Source: Pseudomonadota bacterium (GTDB taxonomy: Bacteria > Pseudomonadota > Alphaproteobacteria > Rhizobiales > Beijerinckiaceae). From it: a DNA stretch of 23,151 nucleotides. Within the stretch, counting starts at the first letter, position 1. Each line of letters starts with the position of its first letter. Made by a program: the position numbers and the translations under genes. The notes beneath the pieces are model-generated. The model was not told the origin of the DNA. It saw nothing but the letters and a program-made list of their open reading frames with translations, and searched no databases. Shown here piece after piece: positions 7,525-14,570 of this stretch. Location of the stretch: assembly GCA_023423995.1 (NCBI GenBank), contig JAFAEL010000232.1, positions 1 to 23,151 of the forward strand. The letters are read 5' to 3'.

Positions 7525-8106
7525 ATGGCCGAAGCAGGACAGACAAGCCGTACGGTCGCCGGAAATGCCGGCACGCCGGGCGCGACGATCGGGACGAAGG
7601 GCGCGGGATCGCAGCAGGGCGAGCCTGGCGATCTCAAGACGATCGCCACCGAGGTCGCGAGCGAGATCGCGCACACGGCGGCGGAGCAGAGCCGCGGGCT
7701 TCTCCAGGCTGCCAGAGGCACGGCGACGGGCTTCGTGGACCAGCGCAAGGACACTGCCGCGCAATCGATCGCCGACCTCGCATCGTCCCTGCGCGAAACC
7801 GGAAACACCTTCGAGGAGCAGCCCAGCCTCAAGGCCTTCGTGGGCAGCGCGGCCGACGGCCTCGACCAGCTGGCGACGGGCCTGAAGGAGCGGAGCTTCG
7901 CGGACATCTACGCCGACGTCGAGGCGCTGGCCCGCCGCCAGCCGATCACCTTCGGGGCCGGTGCAGCGATCGCAGGGTTCCTGCTGGCGCGGTTCATCAA
8001 GAGCTCCGCCGAGGAGCTTTCGGAGGCCAACGCGGCCCGTGCGCGGGCTCGCAGCAACGTCCGGCCTCGGACTGCCGGGACCGGCGGCATGGCGGGCACG
8101 ACCTGA
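7525..8106 (+). CDS. stress-type helical membrane protein (nutrient-deprivation-induced-like)
   Basis: This 193-residue protein has a Gly/Ala/Thr-rich disordered start (1-35), amphipathic Ala-rich helices (about 38-125), then SFADIYADVEALARRQP leading into one hydrophobic helix (141-157, ITFGAGAAIAGFLLARF) and a KSS-containing polar tail. The pattern, an E/D-x-x-A-R-R-Q-P turn before a glycine-rich transmembrane helix ending in R-F-x-K-S-S, is what I associate with rhizobial nutrient-deprivation-induced proteins. Biochemical role is unknown; membrane surface protection under stress is a guess. It is followed ten bases later by the holin-like gene. Confidence 0.6.
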   Translation: MAEAGQTSRTVAGNAGTPGATIGTKGAGSQQGEPGDLKTIATEVASEIAHTAAEQSRGLLQAARGTATGFVDQRKDTAAQSIADLASSLRETGNTFEEQPSLKAFVGSAADGLDQLATGLKERSFADIYADVEALARRQPITFGAGAAIAGFLLARFIKSSAEELSEANAARARARSNVRPRTAGTGGMAGTT

Positions 8107-8116
8107 GGAGAACGTC

Positions 8117-8509
8117 ATGGCCGACGGACAAGGAGCCAGCCTCCAGGGACTGGTCGGAGACGCACTCCGGGACGCTGCCGATCTCGCGGGCAAGGAATTC
8201 GCGCTGTTCCGGGCGGAGATGTCCGAGAACGTCGCCGGATTTGCGAAAGGGGCCGTCATGTTCGGGGCGGCCGCGGTCTTCGCCGTGGCGTCGCTGATCT
8301 GGCTGACGCAGGCGCTGGTCTATGGGCTCGAGCTGATCATCCATTCCCGATGGCTCTCGGCCCTGATCGTCGGGGGTGCGCTGGCGATCATCGCGGGCGT
8401 GCTCGTCTTCGTCGGGAAGAACATGATCTCGGCCAGCAGCCTCGAACCCAAGCGCACCATCAGGCAGCTGAAGCGCGACACCGAGATCCTGACGGAGAGG
8501 ACCTCCTGA
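8117..8509 (+). CDS. holin-like membrane protein, DUF1469 (Phage_holin_3_6-like)
   Basis: This 130-residue protein starts at ATG 8117, with GAGGAG at 8105-8110 as ribosome site. An N-terminal amphipathic helix (SLQGLVGDALRDAADLAGKE then FALFRAEM) precedes two transmembrane helices (about 38-65 and 78-97), then a basic tail ending in RQLKRDTEIL. This is the organisation of DUF1469 proteins, named for resemblance to phage holins but usually chromosomal and stress-associated. No phage genes are nearby, so a lysis function is unlikely. It is separated by one base from the DUF3618 gene. Confidence 0.8.
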   Translation: MADGQGASLQGLVGDALRDAADLAGKEFALFRAEMSENVAGFAKGAVMFGAAAVFAVASLIWLTQALVYGLELIIHSRWLSALIVGGALAIIAGVLVFVGKNMISASSLEPKRTIRQLKRDTEILTERTS

Positions 8510-8510
8510 G

Positions 8511-8915
8511 ATGGCGTCGGAAACCTCACGCGAGATCGAGACCGAGATCGAGGCGACTCGCGCTCGCCTCTACGGCACGATCGACCGCATCCAGAGCAGG
8601 CTGACGGTCGCCGGCATCGTCGACGAGGTGATGGGTTCGGCGGGCGTTCCCCGGACCCAGAACGGGCACGACTTCGTGCTCGGCCTCATGCGCCGGCACC
8701 CCCTGCCCGTGATGGTTGCGGCCGCCGGCCTCGGCTACCTCATCTACCGGATGAACCGGCAGCGCGCCGCCGAGACCACCATCGCGGATGTCGACTATGT
8801 CGAGGTCCCGGCGATCAATGACGGACAGGCCCGGCTCTACGATCCCGACCTGCCCTCCCGACACCCCAATCCCGACGCCATCGAGGGCCGCTGGCCCCAT
8901 GGCGCGCAGGCATGA
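8511..8915 (+). CDS. DUF3618 domain protein
   Basis: This 134-residue protein opens with the DUF3618 pattern (S-R-E-I-E-x-E-I-E-x-T-R-A-R-L-x-x-T-I-D-x-I-Q-x-R-L, residues 4-29), an antiparallel-helix motif. A single hydrophobic segment (HPLPVMVAAAGLGYLIY, about 64-80) and a polar, acidic C-terminus follow. DUF3618 genes typically neighbour DUF1469 genes, as here. Function is unknown. The ATG at 8511 begins one base after the stop of the holin-like gene. Confidence 0.8.
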   Translation: MASETSREIETEIEATRARLYGTIDRIQSRLTVAGIVDEVMGSAGVPRTQNGHDFVLGLMRRHPLPVMVAAAGLGYLIYRMNRQRAAETTIADVDYVEVPAINDGQARLYDPDLPSRHPNPDAIEGRWPHGAQA

Positions 8916-8934
8916 CCTAGATCGGAGATCGACC

Positions 8935-9468
8935 ATGAACGAGGCAGAGAAGCACTATGCCGGCCAGGGCGGCGGCACGGGCCTGAACGAGACCAACGGC
9001 CAGGGCGGAGCCACGCGCCATGGCGGCTCCTCGCACGGGGCGGCGGCCGGTGCCCGCGACGGATTGAAGAGCGCGGCGGAAGCCGCCCGGTCCGCGGCCG
9101 AGACGGTGCGGGAGACGGCGAGCGAAGCCTATGAGCGGGCGACCCGCCGGACCGGCGAGCTGCGGCGGCGCTCCGCATCTGAGCTCACCCGTCGCCGGCG
9201 GGGCATCGAGGCCTTCGTCGAGGAGAACCCCGTGATGGTCGGCGTCGCCGGCCTGGCGGCCGGGCTGCTCATCGGCTCGCTCCTGCCGAGCACGCGGCGC
9301 GAGAACCAGGTGTTCGGGCGCTATGCCGACGAGGTGCGGGAGCAGGGCATGCGCTATGCCCGCGAACTCGCCGAGCAGGGCAAGAGCATGGTGGAGGAGA
9401 ACCTCCAGGCGGCGACGCGCGGCGGCCGCGAGGAGCGCCAGCCGGGCGAAGAGGGCCGCGCGGCCTGA
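8935..9468 (+). CDS. DUF883/YqjD-like helical membrane protein, last gene of the stress cluster
   Basis: This 177-residue protein starts at ATG 8935 with GGAG at 8924-8927. The first 40 residues are Gly/His-rich. A long Ala/Glu/Arg-rich helix follows (LKSAAEAARSAAETVRETAS onward), then VEENPVMVGVAGLAAGLLIGSLLPSTRRE, an E-x-P/x-x-x-x-G-x-A-A-G-x-x-x-G-x-L-x-x-x-x-R pattern like the anchors of YqjD/ElaB, which tether stationary-phase ribosomes to the E. coli membrane. Here the anchor is internal (about 100-118) and a second helical tail follows, so topology differs. Family membership is tentative. A strong terminator lies 40 bases downstream. Confidence 0.55.
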   Translation: MNEAEKHYAGQGGGTGLNETNGQGGATRHGGSSHGAAAGARDGLKSAAEAARSAAETVRETASEAYERATRRTGELRRRSASELTRRRRGIEAFVEENPVMVGVAGLAAGLLIGSLLPSTRRENQVFGRYADEVREQGMRYARELAEQGKSMVEENLQAATRGGREERQPGEEGRAA

Positions 9469-9507
9469 CCGACCCGACTCGCCGGCGGCTTCAAGCCGCC
9501 ACGCCTC

Positions 9508-9538
9508 GGCGCGCCTTCGGGCGCGCCTTTGCGTTTTT
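9508..9538 (+). terminator. strong rho-independent terminator ending the stress cluster
   Basis: GGCGCGCC (9508-9515), loop TTCG, GGCGCGCC (9520-9527), then TTTGCGTTTTT. The 8-base-pair stem with a UUCG tetraloop is very stable and the T-tract is good. A second hairpin, GGCGGC TTCAA GCCGCC (9484-9500), lies just before it. Confidence 0.88.
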
Positions 9539-9597
9539 GGGCATCTCCGCCCGGCGGTCGGTCGCATTTGGTTCGAATGCCGCCAATCGCCGCAACG

Positions 9598-9614
9598 CTA
9601 ACTCAACCTTAACC
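9598..9614. promoter_or_regulatory. candidate CtrA-type box upstream of the response regulator
   Basis: CTAA at 9598-9601, seven bases, TTAACC at 9609-9614. This matches TTAA-N7-TTAAC at all but the first base. It lies in the 268-base gap between the stress-cluster stop and the regulator at 9737. The remainder of that gap holds the terminator above and a poor EcfG-like match: GGAAC at 9652-9656 with a GCTT/CTTT -10 at 9673-9677. Confidence 0.3.
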
Positions 9615-9736
9615 GTGACGCCCGGAACCTCTCCGGGCCGCCCCCGAAAGAGGAACGGAGACTCCGAGCTCCGCTTTTCCGGATAGCTCGAAGCGCCGGT
9701 CTCTCGCAGGGCACGGCTCGATGAGGAGAAAGTGTT

Positions 9737-10087
9737 ATGCGTATTCTCATCCTCGAGGACGATCCTCTGACGGCCCTCGACCTGCAATGCCTCGTCGAGA
9801 CCTGCGGACACGAGGTCGTCAGCCTCTGCGATACGGTCGCGGATGCCGGCAGGCATGTCGAGGACGGCCTCGACTTCGCCCTGCTGGACGTCGACCTGCC
9901 GGACGGGAAGAGCTTCCGCCTGGCGGAGCGTCTGCAGGCCTCCCACGTGCCTTTCGCCTTCGTGTCGGCATCGCTCCGCAGCGAGGTCCCGGCGCTTCTC
10001 CGCGACGTGCCCTTCATCCCCAAGCCCTACCAGCACCGGATGATCCGGGATTCGCTGGCCCAGGCGGGCGCACGTCTCGCCGCCTGA
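9737..10087 (+). CDS. single-domain response regulator, FAT GUY-like
   Basis: This is a 116-residue stand-alone receiver with no output domain, so it should act through phosphotransfer or protein binding. The acidic pocket E7-D8-D9, phospho-acceptor D51 (ALLDVDLPDGKSF), and switch lysine K96 (FIPKPY) are all present. The region V-P-F-A-F-V-S-A-S-L (71-80) aligns with the P-F-x-F-A-T-G-Y motif of FAT GUY receivers, which feed the PhyR general stress response in several Alphaproteobacteria, but Ser replaces Thr at 77 and the Gly-Tyr is lost. It sits directly after the stress cluster but has its own upstream region. AGGAG at 9723-9727 is the ribosome site. Confidence 0.82.
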   Translation: MRILILEDDPLTALDLQCLVETCGHEVVSLCDTVADAGRHVEDGLDFALLDVDLPDGKSFRLAERLQASHVPFAFVSASLRSEVPALLRDVPFIPKPYQHRMIRDSLAQAGARLAA

Positions 10088-10138
10088 CGCCACGTCACGT
10101 CTGGTCCGGCCGGGAGCCGCGCGATAAGGTCTCGCGGC

Positions 10139-10858
10139 ATGTCCGACCGGCCCGCCCCGCGTATCCTTCCCTGTGGTGACACAGCCGTCGCGGTGGAGTT
10201 CGGGGAGGCCATCGATCCGGCCCTGAGCGCCCGCGTGCTGGCCCTGGATGCCGAACTCGCCGGCCGGCCCTGGCTGGTCGAGACGGTGCCGACCTACCGG
10301 TCGCTCCTCGTCATCTACGACCCGGTGCAGATCGGCTTCGACGAGCTCACCAAAAACCTCCTCGAGGCGGCCGCGAGCGCCGTCCCGGCGTCGGCCAGCG
10401 GCCGCACCTGGACGATCCCGGTCGCCTATGGCGGCGAGCACGGCATCGATCTCGAGGCGACCGCCGCCACGCACGGGATCACGCCGGAGGAGCTCGTCCG
10501 GCGCCATTCGGCGCCGCTCTATCAGGTCTACATGATCGGCTTCCTGCCGGGCTTCGCCTATCTGGGCGGGCTCGACCCGTCGATCGCGACGCCGCGGCGC
10601 ACCAACCCGCGGCTCAAGACCCCGCCGGGCACGATCTCGATCGGCGGCGTGCAGGCGCTCGTCGCCTCGATCGAGGCGCCCTCCGGGTGGCATCTCCTCG
10701 GCCGCACGCCCGTGCGGAATTTCATGCCGGACCGGGAGCCCGCCTTCCTGCTCCGGCCCGGCGACCGGGTCCGGTTCGAGCCGATCGAGCCGCGCCTCTT
10801 CGACGAGCTGGATCGCGCCGCTGCGGCGGGCGCCATCGTGGCGGAGCAGACATCGTGA
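10139..10858 (+). CDS. pxpB: 5-oxoprolinase subunit PxpB (KipI / allophanate hydrolase subunit 1 family)
   Basis: PxpB works with PxpA and PxpC in ATP-dependent opening of 5-oxoproline (pyroglutamate) to glutamate. The 239-residue length is typical. Diagnostic residues are GDTAVAVEFG near the start (about 13-22), MIGFLPGFAYLGGL (about 132-145), and the P-R-R-T-N-P-R and P-P-G-T-I-S-I-G-G-V-Q segments following. The ATG at 10139 is preceded by AAGG; a six-base-pair hairpin (GCCGCG 10116-10121 with CGCGGC 10133-10138) abuts the start codon. It overlaps pxpC by four bases. No pxpA is present in the window. Confidence 0.9.
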   Translation: MSDRPAPRILPCGDTAVAVEFGEAIDPALSARVLALDAELAGRPWLVETVPTYRSLLVIYDPVQIGFDELTKNLLEAAASAVPASASGRTWTIPVAYGGEHGIDLEATAATHGITPEELVRRHSAPLYQVYMIGFLPGFAYLGGLDPSIATPRRTNPRLKTPPGTISIGGVQALVASIEAPSGWHLLGRTPVRNFMPDREPAFLLRPGDRVRFEPIEPRLFDELDRAAAAGAIVAEQTS

Positions 10859-11874
10859 CCCGGCTTCTCGTGAAATCCTGCGGGCCGATGACGAGCCTGC
10901 AGGATGCCGGCCGGGTGGGCTGGCGGAGATTCGGCGTATCCGATTCCGGCGCCATGGACCGGCTCGCCCTGGCCCATGCAAACGTGCTCGTGGGCAACGG
11001 CCCGGGTGCAGCCGCGATCGAGTTCACGCTGATGGGTGGCACCTTCGAGGCCGCGGACGGCCCCGTCCGGATCGCCGTGTCGGGGGCGCCGGCGAACGTG
11101 ACCGTGGCTGGCCGGCCTCTCCCGTCCGGCCGATCGGCCACGCTGCAGCCCGGGGACGCCGTCACGGTCGGGCCGAGCCAGGCCGGCGTGTTCATGTACC
11201 TGGCGATCGCGGGCGGGTTCGCGGTCGCGCCCGCCCTCGGCAGCCTGTCCCTGCATCCCCGTGCCGGAATCGGCGGGCTCGGCGGCCGCCCCCTCCAGGC
11301 GGGAGACGAACTCCCCCTCCCCGGGATCGAGCCGGCCGGACCGGAACTCGCCCTCGAGCCTCCGCCGCTTCAGCCCGCCGCCCCGGTCCGGGTCGTGCTC
11401 GGGCCGCAGGCCGACCATTTCGGCGAGGAGGCGGTGGCGACCTTCCTGGCCTCCACCTACACGGTCTCGCCCGAGGCCGACCGGATGGGCTACCGGCTCG
11501 CGGGCCCGGTCATCCCGCACCTGCGCGGCTTCAACATCGTGTCGGACGGCATCGTGGCGGGCTCGGTCCAGGTGCCTGGATCGGGCGTGCCGATCGTCAT
11601 GATGGCCGATCACCAGACGACGGGCGGCTATCCCAAGATCGCGACGGTCATCTCCCCGGACCTGCGCGTGCTCGCGCAGCGCCGCCCGGGCGAGACGGTC
11701 GCCTTCCAGGCCATCTCCATGGACGAGGCGCATGAACTCGCGCGGGAGCGGGCGGCCCTCGTCCAGGGCCTGGCCGCCAAGGCTCGCCCCCTGAGCGGCG
11801 AGCCCGACCTGGAGACCCTGCTGGGCGCGAACCTCGCCGGCCACGCGACCGACGCCCTCGCGGCCGAGCACTGA
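10855..11874 (+). CDS. pxpC: 5-oxoprolinase subunit PxpC (KipA / allophanate hydrolase subunit 2 family)
   Basis: This 339-residue protein starts at GTG 10855, overlapping the pxpB stop as GTGA, which implies translational coupling. Diagnostic stretches are SLQDAGRVGWRRFGVSDSGAMD (about 12-33), a middle FMYLAIAGGF segment, and SVQVPGSGVPIVMMADHQTTGGYPKIATVI near residues 240-268, all characteristic of the family. PxpB-PxpC form the subcomplex that phosphorylates 5-oxoproline; PxpA is thought to complete hydrolysis. The next gene follows after 86 bases with its own ribosome site. Confidence 0.9.
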   Translation: MTRLLVKSCGPMTSLQDAGRVGWRRFGVSDSGAMDRLALAHANVLVGNGPGAAAIEFTLMGGTFEAADGPVRIAVSGAPANVTVAGRPLPSGRSATLQPGDAVTVGPSQAGVFMYLAIAGGFAVAPALGSLSLHPRAGIGGLGGRPLQAGDELPLPGIEPAGPELALEPPPLQPAAPVRVVLGPQADHFGEEAVATFLASTYTVSPEADRMGYRLAGPVIPHLRGFNIVSDGIVAGSVQVPGSGVPIVMMADHQTTGGYPKIATVISPDLRVLAQRRPGETVAFQAISMDEAHELARERAALVQGLAAKARPLSGEPDLETLLGANLAGHATDALAAEH

Positions 11875-11960
11875 CGGGCAGGTTCGGGCTTGCGGCCGGA
11901 CGCCGCTTTGGGCACCTCTCTTGCGTGGTCTCGCGCCTCCGCGCCTTCAGGAGTTTTGCA

Positions 11961-12824
11961 ATGTCCCGCACCGTGTTCGTCGACGGGTCCTTCGTGCCTT
12001 TCGAGGATGCCAAGATCTCCGTGATGGACCGGGGCTTCCTGTTCGCGGACGGAATCTACGAGGTGGCTGCCGTCCTGAACGGTCGGCTCGTCGACAACGA
12101 GGCCCATCTGGCCCGGCTCGACCGATCGCTCGGCGAGATCCGGATCCCGAACCCCTACTCAGCCGCCGAATGGACCCGGCTGCAGGAGGAACTCGTCCGC
12201 CGCAACAACCTGAACGAAGGCCTCGTCTACATGGAGGTCACCCGCGGCGTGGCGGAGCGCGATTTCGGCTTTCCGGCATCCGGCACCCGGCCGACCGTGG
12301 TGATGTTCACGCAGGCCAAGACCATCCGGCATGCGCCCCAGGCCGAGATCGGCATCGCGGTGGTCACGGTGCCGGACCTCCGCTGGAAGCGACGCGACAT
12401 CAAGTCCGTCGGGCTCCTCGGCCAGGTCCTGGCCAAGCAGGCCGCCATCGAGGCGGGCGCCGGCGATGCCTGGATGATCGAGGACGGCTACGTGACCGAA
12501 GGCTCGTCCTCGACGGCCTTCATCATCACGGCCGACAAGCGCATCGTCACCCGCCCGCTCTCGAACTCGATCCTGCCCGGCATCACCCGCGTCGCGGTCA
12601 TGAAGCTCGCCCGGGAGGCCGGCCTGACCGTCGAGGAGCGTCTCTTCACGATCGAGGAGGCACATGCGGCCGCCGAGGCCTTCATCACCAGCGCCTCGTC
12701 GATCGTGATGCCGGTCGTGCAGATCGACGGCAAGCCGCTCGGGTCGGGGAGGCCGGGGCCGCTCGCGCTGCGGCTGCGCGCCCTCTATTTCGAGCTGGCC
12801 GAGCTTCCGGCCGCCGCGGCATAG
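11961..12824 (+). CDS. dat: D-amino-acid aminotransferase-like PLP enzyme (class IV)
   Basis: This 287-residue fold-type IV PLP enzyme probably transaminates D-amino acids with 2-oxoglutarate, making D-glutamate. Visible features are DRGFLFADGIYE (23-34), Lys148 in DIKSVGLLGQVLAKQ as the Schiff-base lysine, E180 in VTEGSSST contacting the PLP ring nitrogen, and a SNSILPGITR segment, all diagnostic of the D-AAT/branched-chain class. I prefer D-AAT over IlvE or PabC because of length and the start sequence, but this is not certain. ATG 11961 has CAGGAG at 11949-11954. It follows pxpBC. Confidence 0.82.
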   Translation: MSRTVFVDGSFVPFEDAKISVMDRGFLFADGIYEVAAVLNGRLVDNEAHLARLDRSLGEIRIPNPYSAAEWTRLQEELVRRNNLNEGLVYMEVTRGVAERDFGFPASGTRPTVVMFTQAKTIRHAPQAEIGIAVVTVPDLRWKRRDIKSVGLLGQVLAKQAAIEAGAGDAWMIEDGYVTEGSSSTAFIITADKRIVTRPLSNSILPGITRVAVMKLAREAGLTVEERLFTIEEAHAAAEAFITSASSIVMPVVQIDGKPLGSGRPGPLALRLRALYFELAELPAAAA

Positions 12825-12841
12825 ACGATCCTTCTCTGCCC

Positions 12842-12867
12842 GGAACCCGGCCGCCTCGCGGCCGGTT
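12842..12867 (+). promoter_or_regulatory. hairpin and possible EcfG-like promoter before the Pro-rich secreted protein
   Basis: GGAAC at 12842-12846 and TT at 12866-12867 are separated by 19 bases (GGTT as -10), matching the looser GGAAC-N18-19-TT form. The same bases form a hairpin, CCGGCCGC (12847-12854) with GCGGCCGG (12858-12865), which could instead end the aminotransferase transcript, though no T-run follows. The two readings exclude each other only partly. Confidence 0.3.
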
Positions 12868-12929
12868 GACCCACCGACGCAATCGGTGCGCTACCGGACC
12901 TGCCGGTGCGCCCTGGCGAGGTGGATCAC

Positions 12930-13271
12930 ATGACCGCACGAGCCATCATCAGCATCGGCCTGGCGGCGGCATTCGCCGCCGGATTGGCGAATGCAGCCGC
13001 AGCCCAGACCACCGCACCGACGAACCCGGTGCAGCAGCAGCCGCGCGATCCGAACATGCCGGCGCCGCACAACACCGTGCCGGAGAAGCTCGATTCCACG
13101 GGCTCGACCAACAACCTGAGCGAGAAGCTCGACCGTACCGACGGCGTGATCAAGCCGCCGGATGTCGGCACCGGGATGACCGTCACGCCCCCGGTCCCGA
13201 ATCCCGGGACGACGCCCGTCATCCCGCCGCCCGGGAGCCCGGGCGGGAACCCCCGCCTCGACCCCAAATAG
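12930..13271 (+). CDS. small exported Pro/Asn/Thr-rich protein
   Basis: This 113-residue protein starts at ATG 12930 (GGCGAGGTGG upstream; an in-frame ATG at 12906 would add eight residues). A signal peptide is clear: MTAR, hydrophobic residues 5-25, likely cut at AAA-QT. The mature part has EKLDSTGSTNNLSEKLDRTDGVIKPP, a twofold x-E-K-L-D unit, followed by Pro/Gly-rich tail. It is predicted periplasmic or extracytoplasmic and disordered. Similar short proteins occur in Methylobacteriaceae as far as I recall; function unknown. It converges with the SDR gene 38 bases downstream. Confidence 0.72.
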   Translation: MTARAIISIGLAAAFAAGLANAAAAQTTAPTNPVQQQPRDPNMPAPHNTVPEKLDSTGSTNNLSEKLDRTDGVIKPPDVGTGMTVTPPVPNPGTTPVIPPPGSPGGNPRLDPK

Positions 13272-13309
13272 CGGCGGGACAGTAGCGGGGGCGAGGATGT
13301 CCGGCGGCG

Positions 13310-14095
13310 TCAGACCGACTTGATGGCGCCGCCGTCCACGCGCACCAGGCTGCCGGTGACGTAGCTCGCGCGCTCGGACACGAGGAAGCAGGCGACGTCG
13401 CCGAATTCCTCGACGCGGCCGTAGCGGCCGGCCGGGATCGTGGCACGCGCGTTCGCGGCGATCTCCTCGACGGTCTTCGACTGCTTCTTGGCATTCGCGG
13501 CGTCGAGCTCGGCCGTGCGGTCGGTCTCGATCCGGCCGGGCAGGATCATGTTCACGGTCACGCCATCCGCCGCGACCTCGTTCGACATCGTCTTCGCCCA
13601 GCCCACCAGGGATGAGCGCAGCGTGTTCGACATGACGAGGTTCGGGATCGGCTGGATCACGCCCGAGGAGGCGACGATCAGGATGCGGCCGAACTTCCGC
13701 TCGCGCATTCCCTCGATCACGAGGCCGGAGAGCTTGATGACCGGAAGGATCATCGCCTCGAACTGCGCCGTCCACTGGTCCGCCGCGACCCCGAGGGCGG
13801 TCCCGGCCGGCGGGCCGCCGGTATTGGCGACGAGGATGTCGATCGGGCCGCCGAGCGCCTCCACGGCCTTTGCGTGGATGGTCTCGAGGTCCGTCTTGAG
13901 GTCGGCCGCCAGATAGGCGGCGCGTCCGGCCCCGCGCGCATTGATCGCCTCGGCGGCGGCCTTCAGCTTGTCCTCGCTGCGCGCCGTGAGGAACACGTTC
14001 GCGCCCTCGGCGGCGATCGCCTCCGCGATGCCCCGTCCGAGCCCCCGGCTCGACGACAGCACGAGCGCACGCTTGCCCTTCAGACCCAGATCCAT
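13310..14095 (-). CDS. short-chain dehydrogenase/reductase family protein lacking the canonical Tyr-Lys pair
   Basis: This 261-residue Rossmann protein begins with LSSSRGLGRG (13-22) in place of TGxxxGIG, and has NTGG (91-94), equivalent to NNAG. Ser143/144 is at the normal catalytic serine place, but the Y-x3-K positions thirteen and seventeen residues later are S156 and R160 (within LVMSNTLRSS). The family's I-L-P-G-R-I-E-T-D-R loop is intact (184-193). Some relatives labelled 3-oxoacyl-ACP reductase share this S-N-x-x-R arrangement. The substrate cannot be inferred. ATG at 14095 follows a strong GGAGGAAG ribosome site. Confidence 0.85.
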   Translation of the reverse strand: MDLGLKGKRALVLSSSRGLGRGIAEAIAAEGANVFLTARSEDKLKAAAEAINARGAGRAAYLAADLKTDLETIHAKAVEALGGPIDILVANTGGPPAGTALGVAADQWTAQFEAMILPVIKLSGLVIEGMRERKFGRILIVASSGVIQPIPNLVMSNTLRSSLVGWAKTMSNEVAADGVTVNMILPGRIETDRTAELDAANAKKQSKTVEEIAANARATIPAGRYGRVEEFGDVACFLVSERASYVTGSLVRVDGGAIKSV

Positions 14096-14185
14096 CGCTT
14101 CCTCCGATTTGACCAGCCCGCTTAGCGCATCCTCCGCCGAAGTGGGAACCGCTCAGGCGGCGAGGTCATGCGCGGAGGGCGCAGG

Positions 14186-14497
14186 TCAGGAGGGATCGGG
14201 CGCCGGGCCGGCCTGAGGCGGCGGCATCTCGCGCGCCAGGATCTGGTCGGCGAGTTCGTCCATGCGCCGGCGGAGCTCGGCGTTCTCGGCCGCGATGGCC
14301 GCGTCCTGCTCCTCCACGGCCCGTCTGGCGGTCTCGAGCTCGGCCGTCAGCCCATTCCTCTCGTTGCGAGCGGCGGCCAGTTCCGCCTCGATGACCTGGA
14401 GGGTCGCGCGGGCCTTCCGGAGCTTCGGAAGCAGGAAGGCGAGGGTTGCGAGGACGCCGGCCAGGAGGCCGGCCGTCAGCAGCAGGAGGTCGAACAC
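14186..14497 (-). CDS. membrane-anchored coiled-coil hypothetical protein
   Basis: This 103-residue product has one N-terminal transmembrane helix (about residues 3-24, LLLLTAGLLAGVLATLAFLL), then a long Ala/Glu/Arg-rich helix (27-92) with heptad-like leucines and alanines, and a short Pro-rich end. A GTG start at 14497 is assumed; no strong ribosome site is visible, so start and even coding status are moderately uncertain. It resembles small YhcB-like or septum-associated anchors in layout only. It lies between eipA and the SDR gene on the same strand, with gaps of 73 and 90 bases. Confidence 0.6.
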   Translation of the reverse strand: MFDLLLLTAGLLAGVLATLAFLLPKLRKARATLQVIEAELAAARNERNGLTAELETARRAVEEQDAAIAAENAELRRRMDELADQILAREMPPPQAGPAPDPS

Positions 14498-14570
14498 GGG
14501 GCGGGATACCGGACGCGGAACTTCGGCGGCAATCCTGGCATCCGCGGCCGGCAGGTGCCAGCCCGCTCGC

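Noticed and set aside
8117..8509. Holin-like gene as evidence for a prophage
   Set aside because: No other phage genes, integrase or att-like repeats are seen; DUF1469 proteins are ordinary chromosomal stress genes.
9624..9677. Two further GGAAC elements before the regulator at 9737 as stress promoters
   Set aside because: The first has no TT at the right distance; the second (9652) has only GCTT or CTTT as -10, so it is not listed as a separate promoter.
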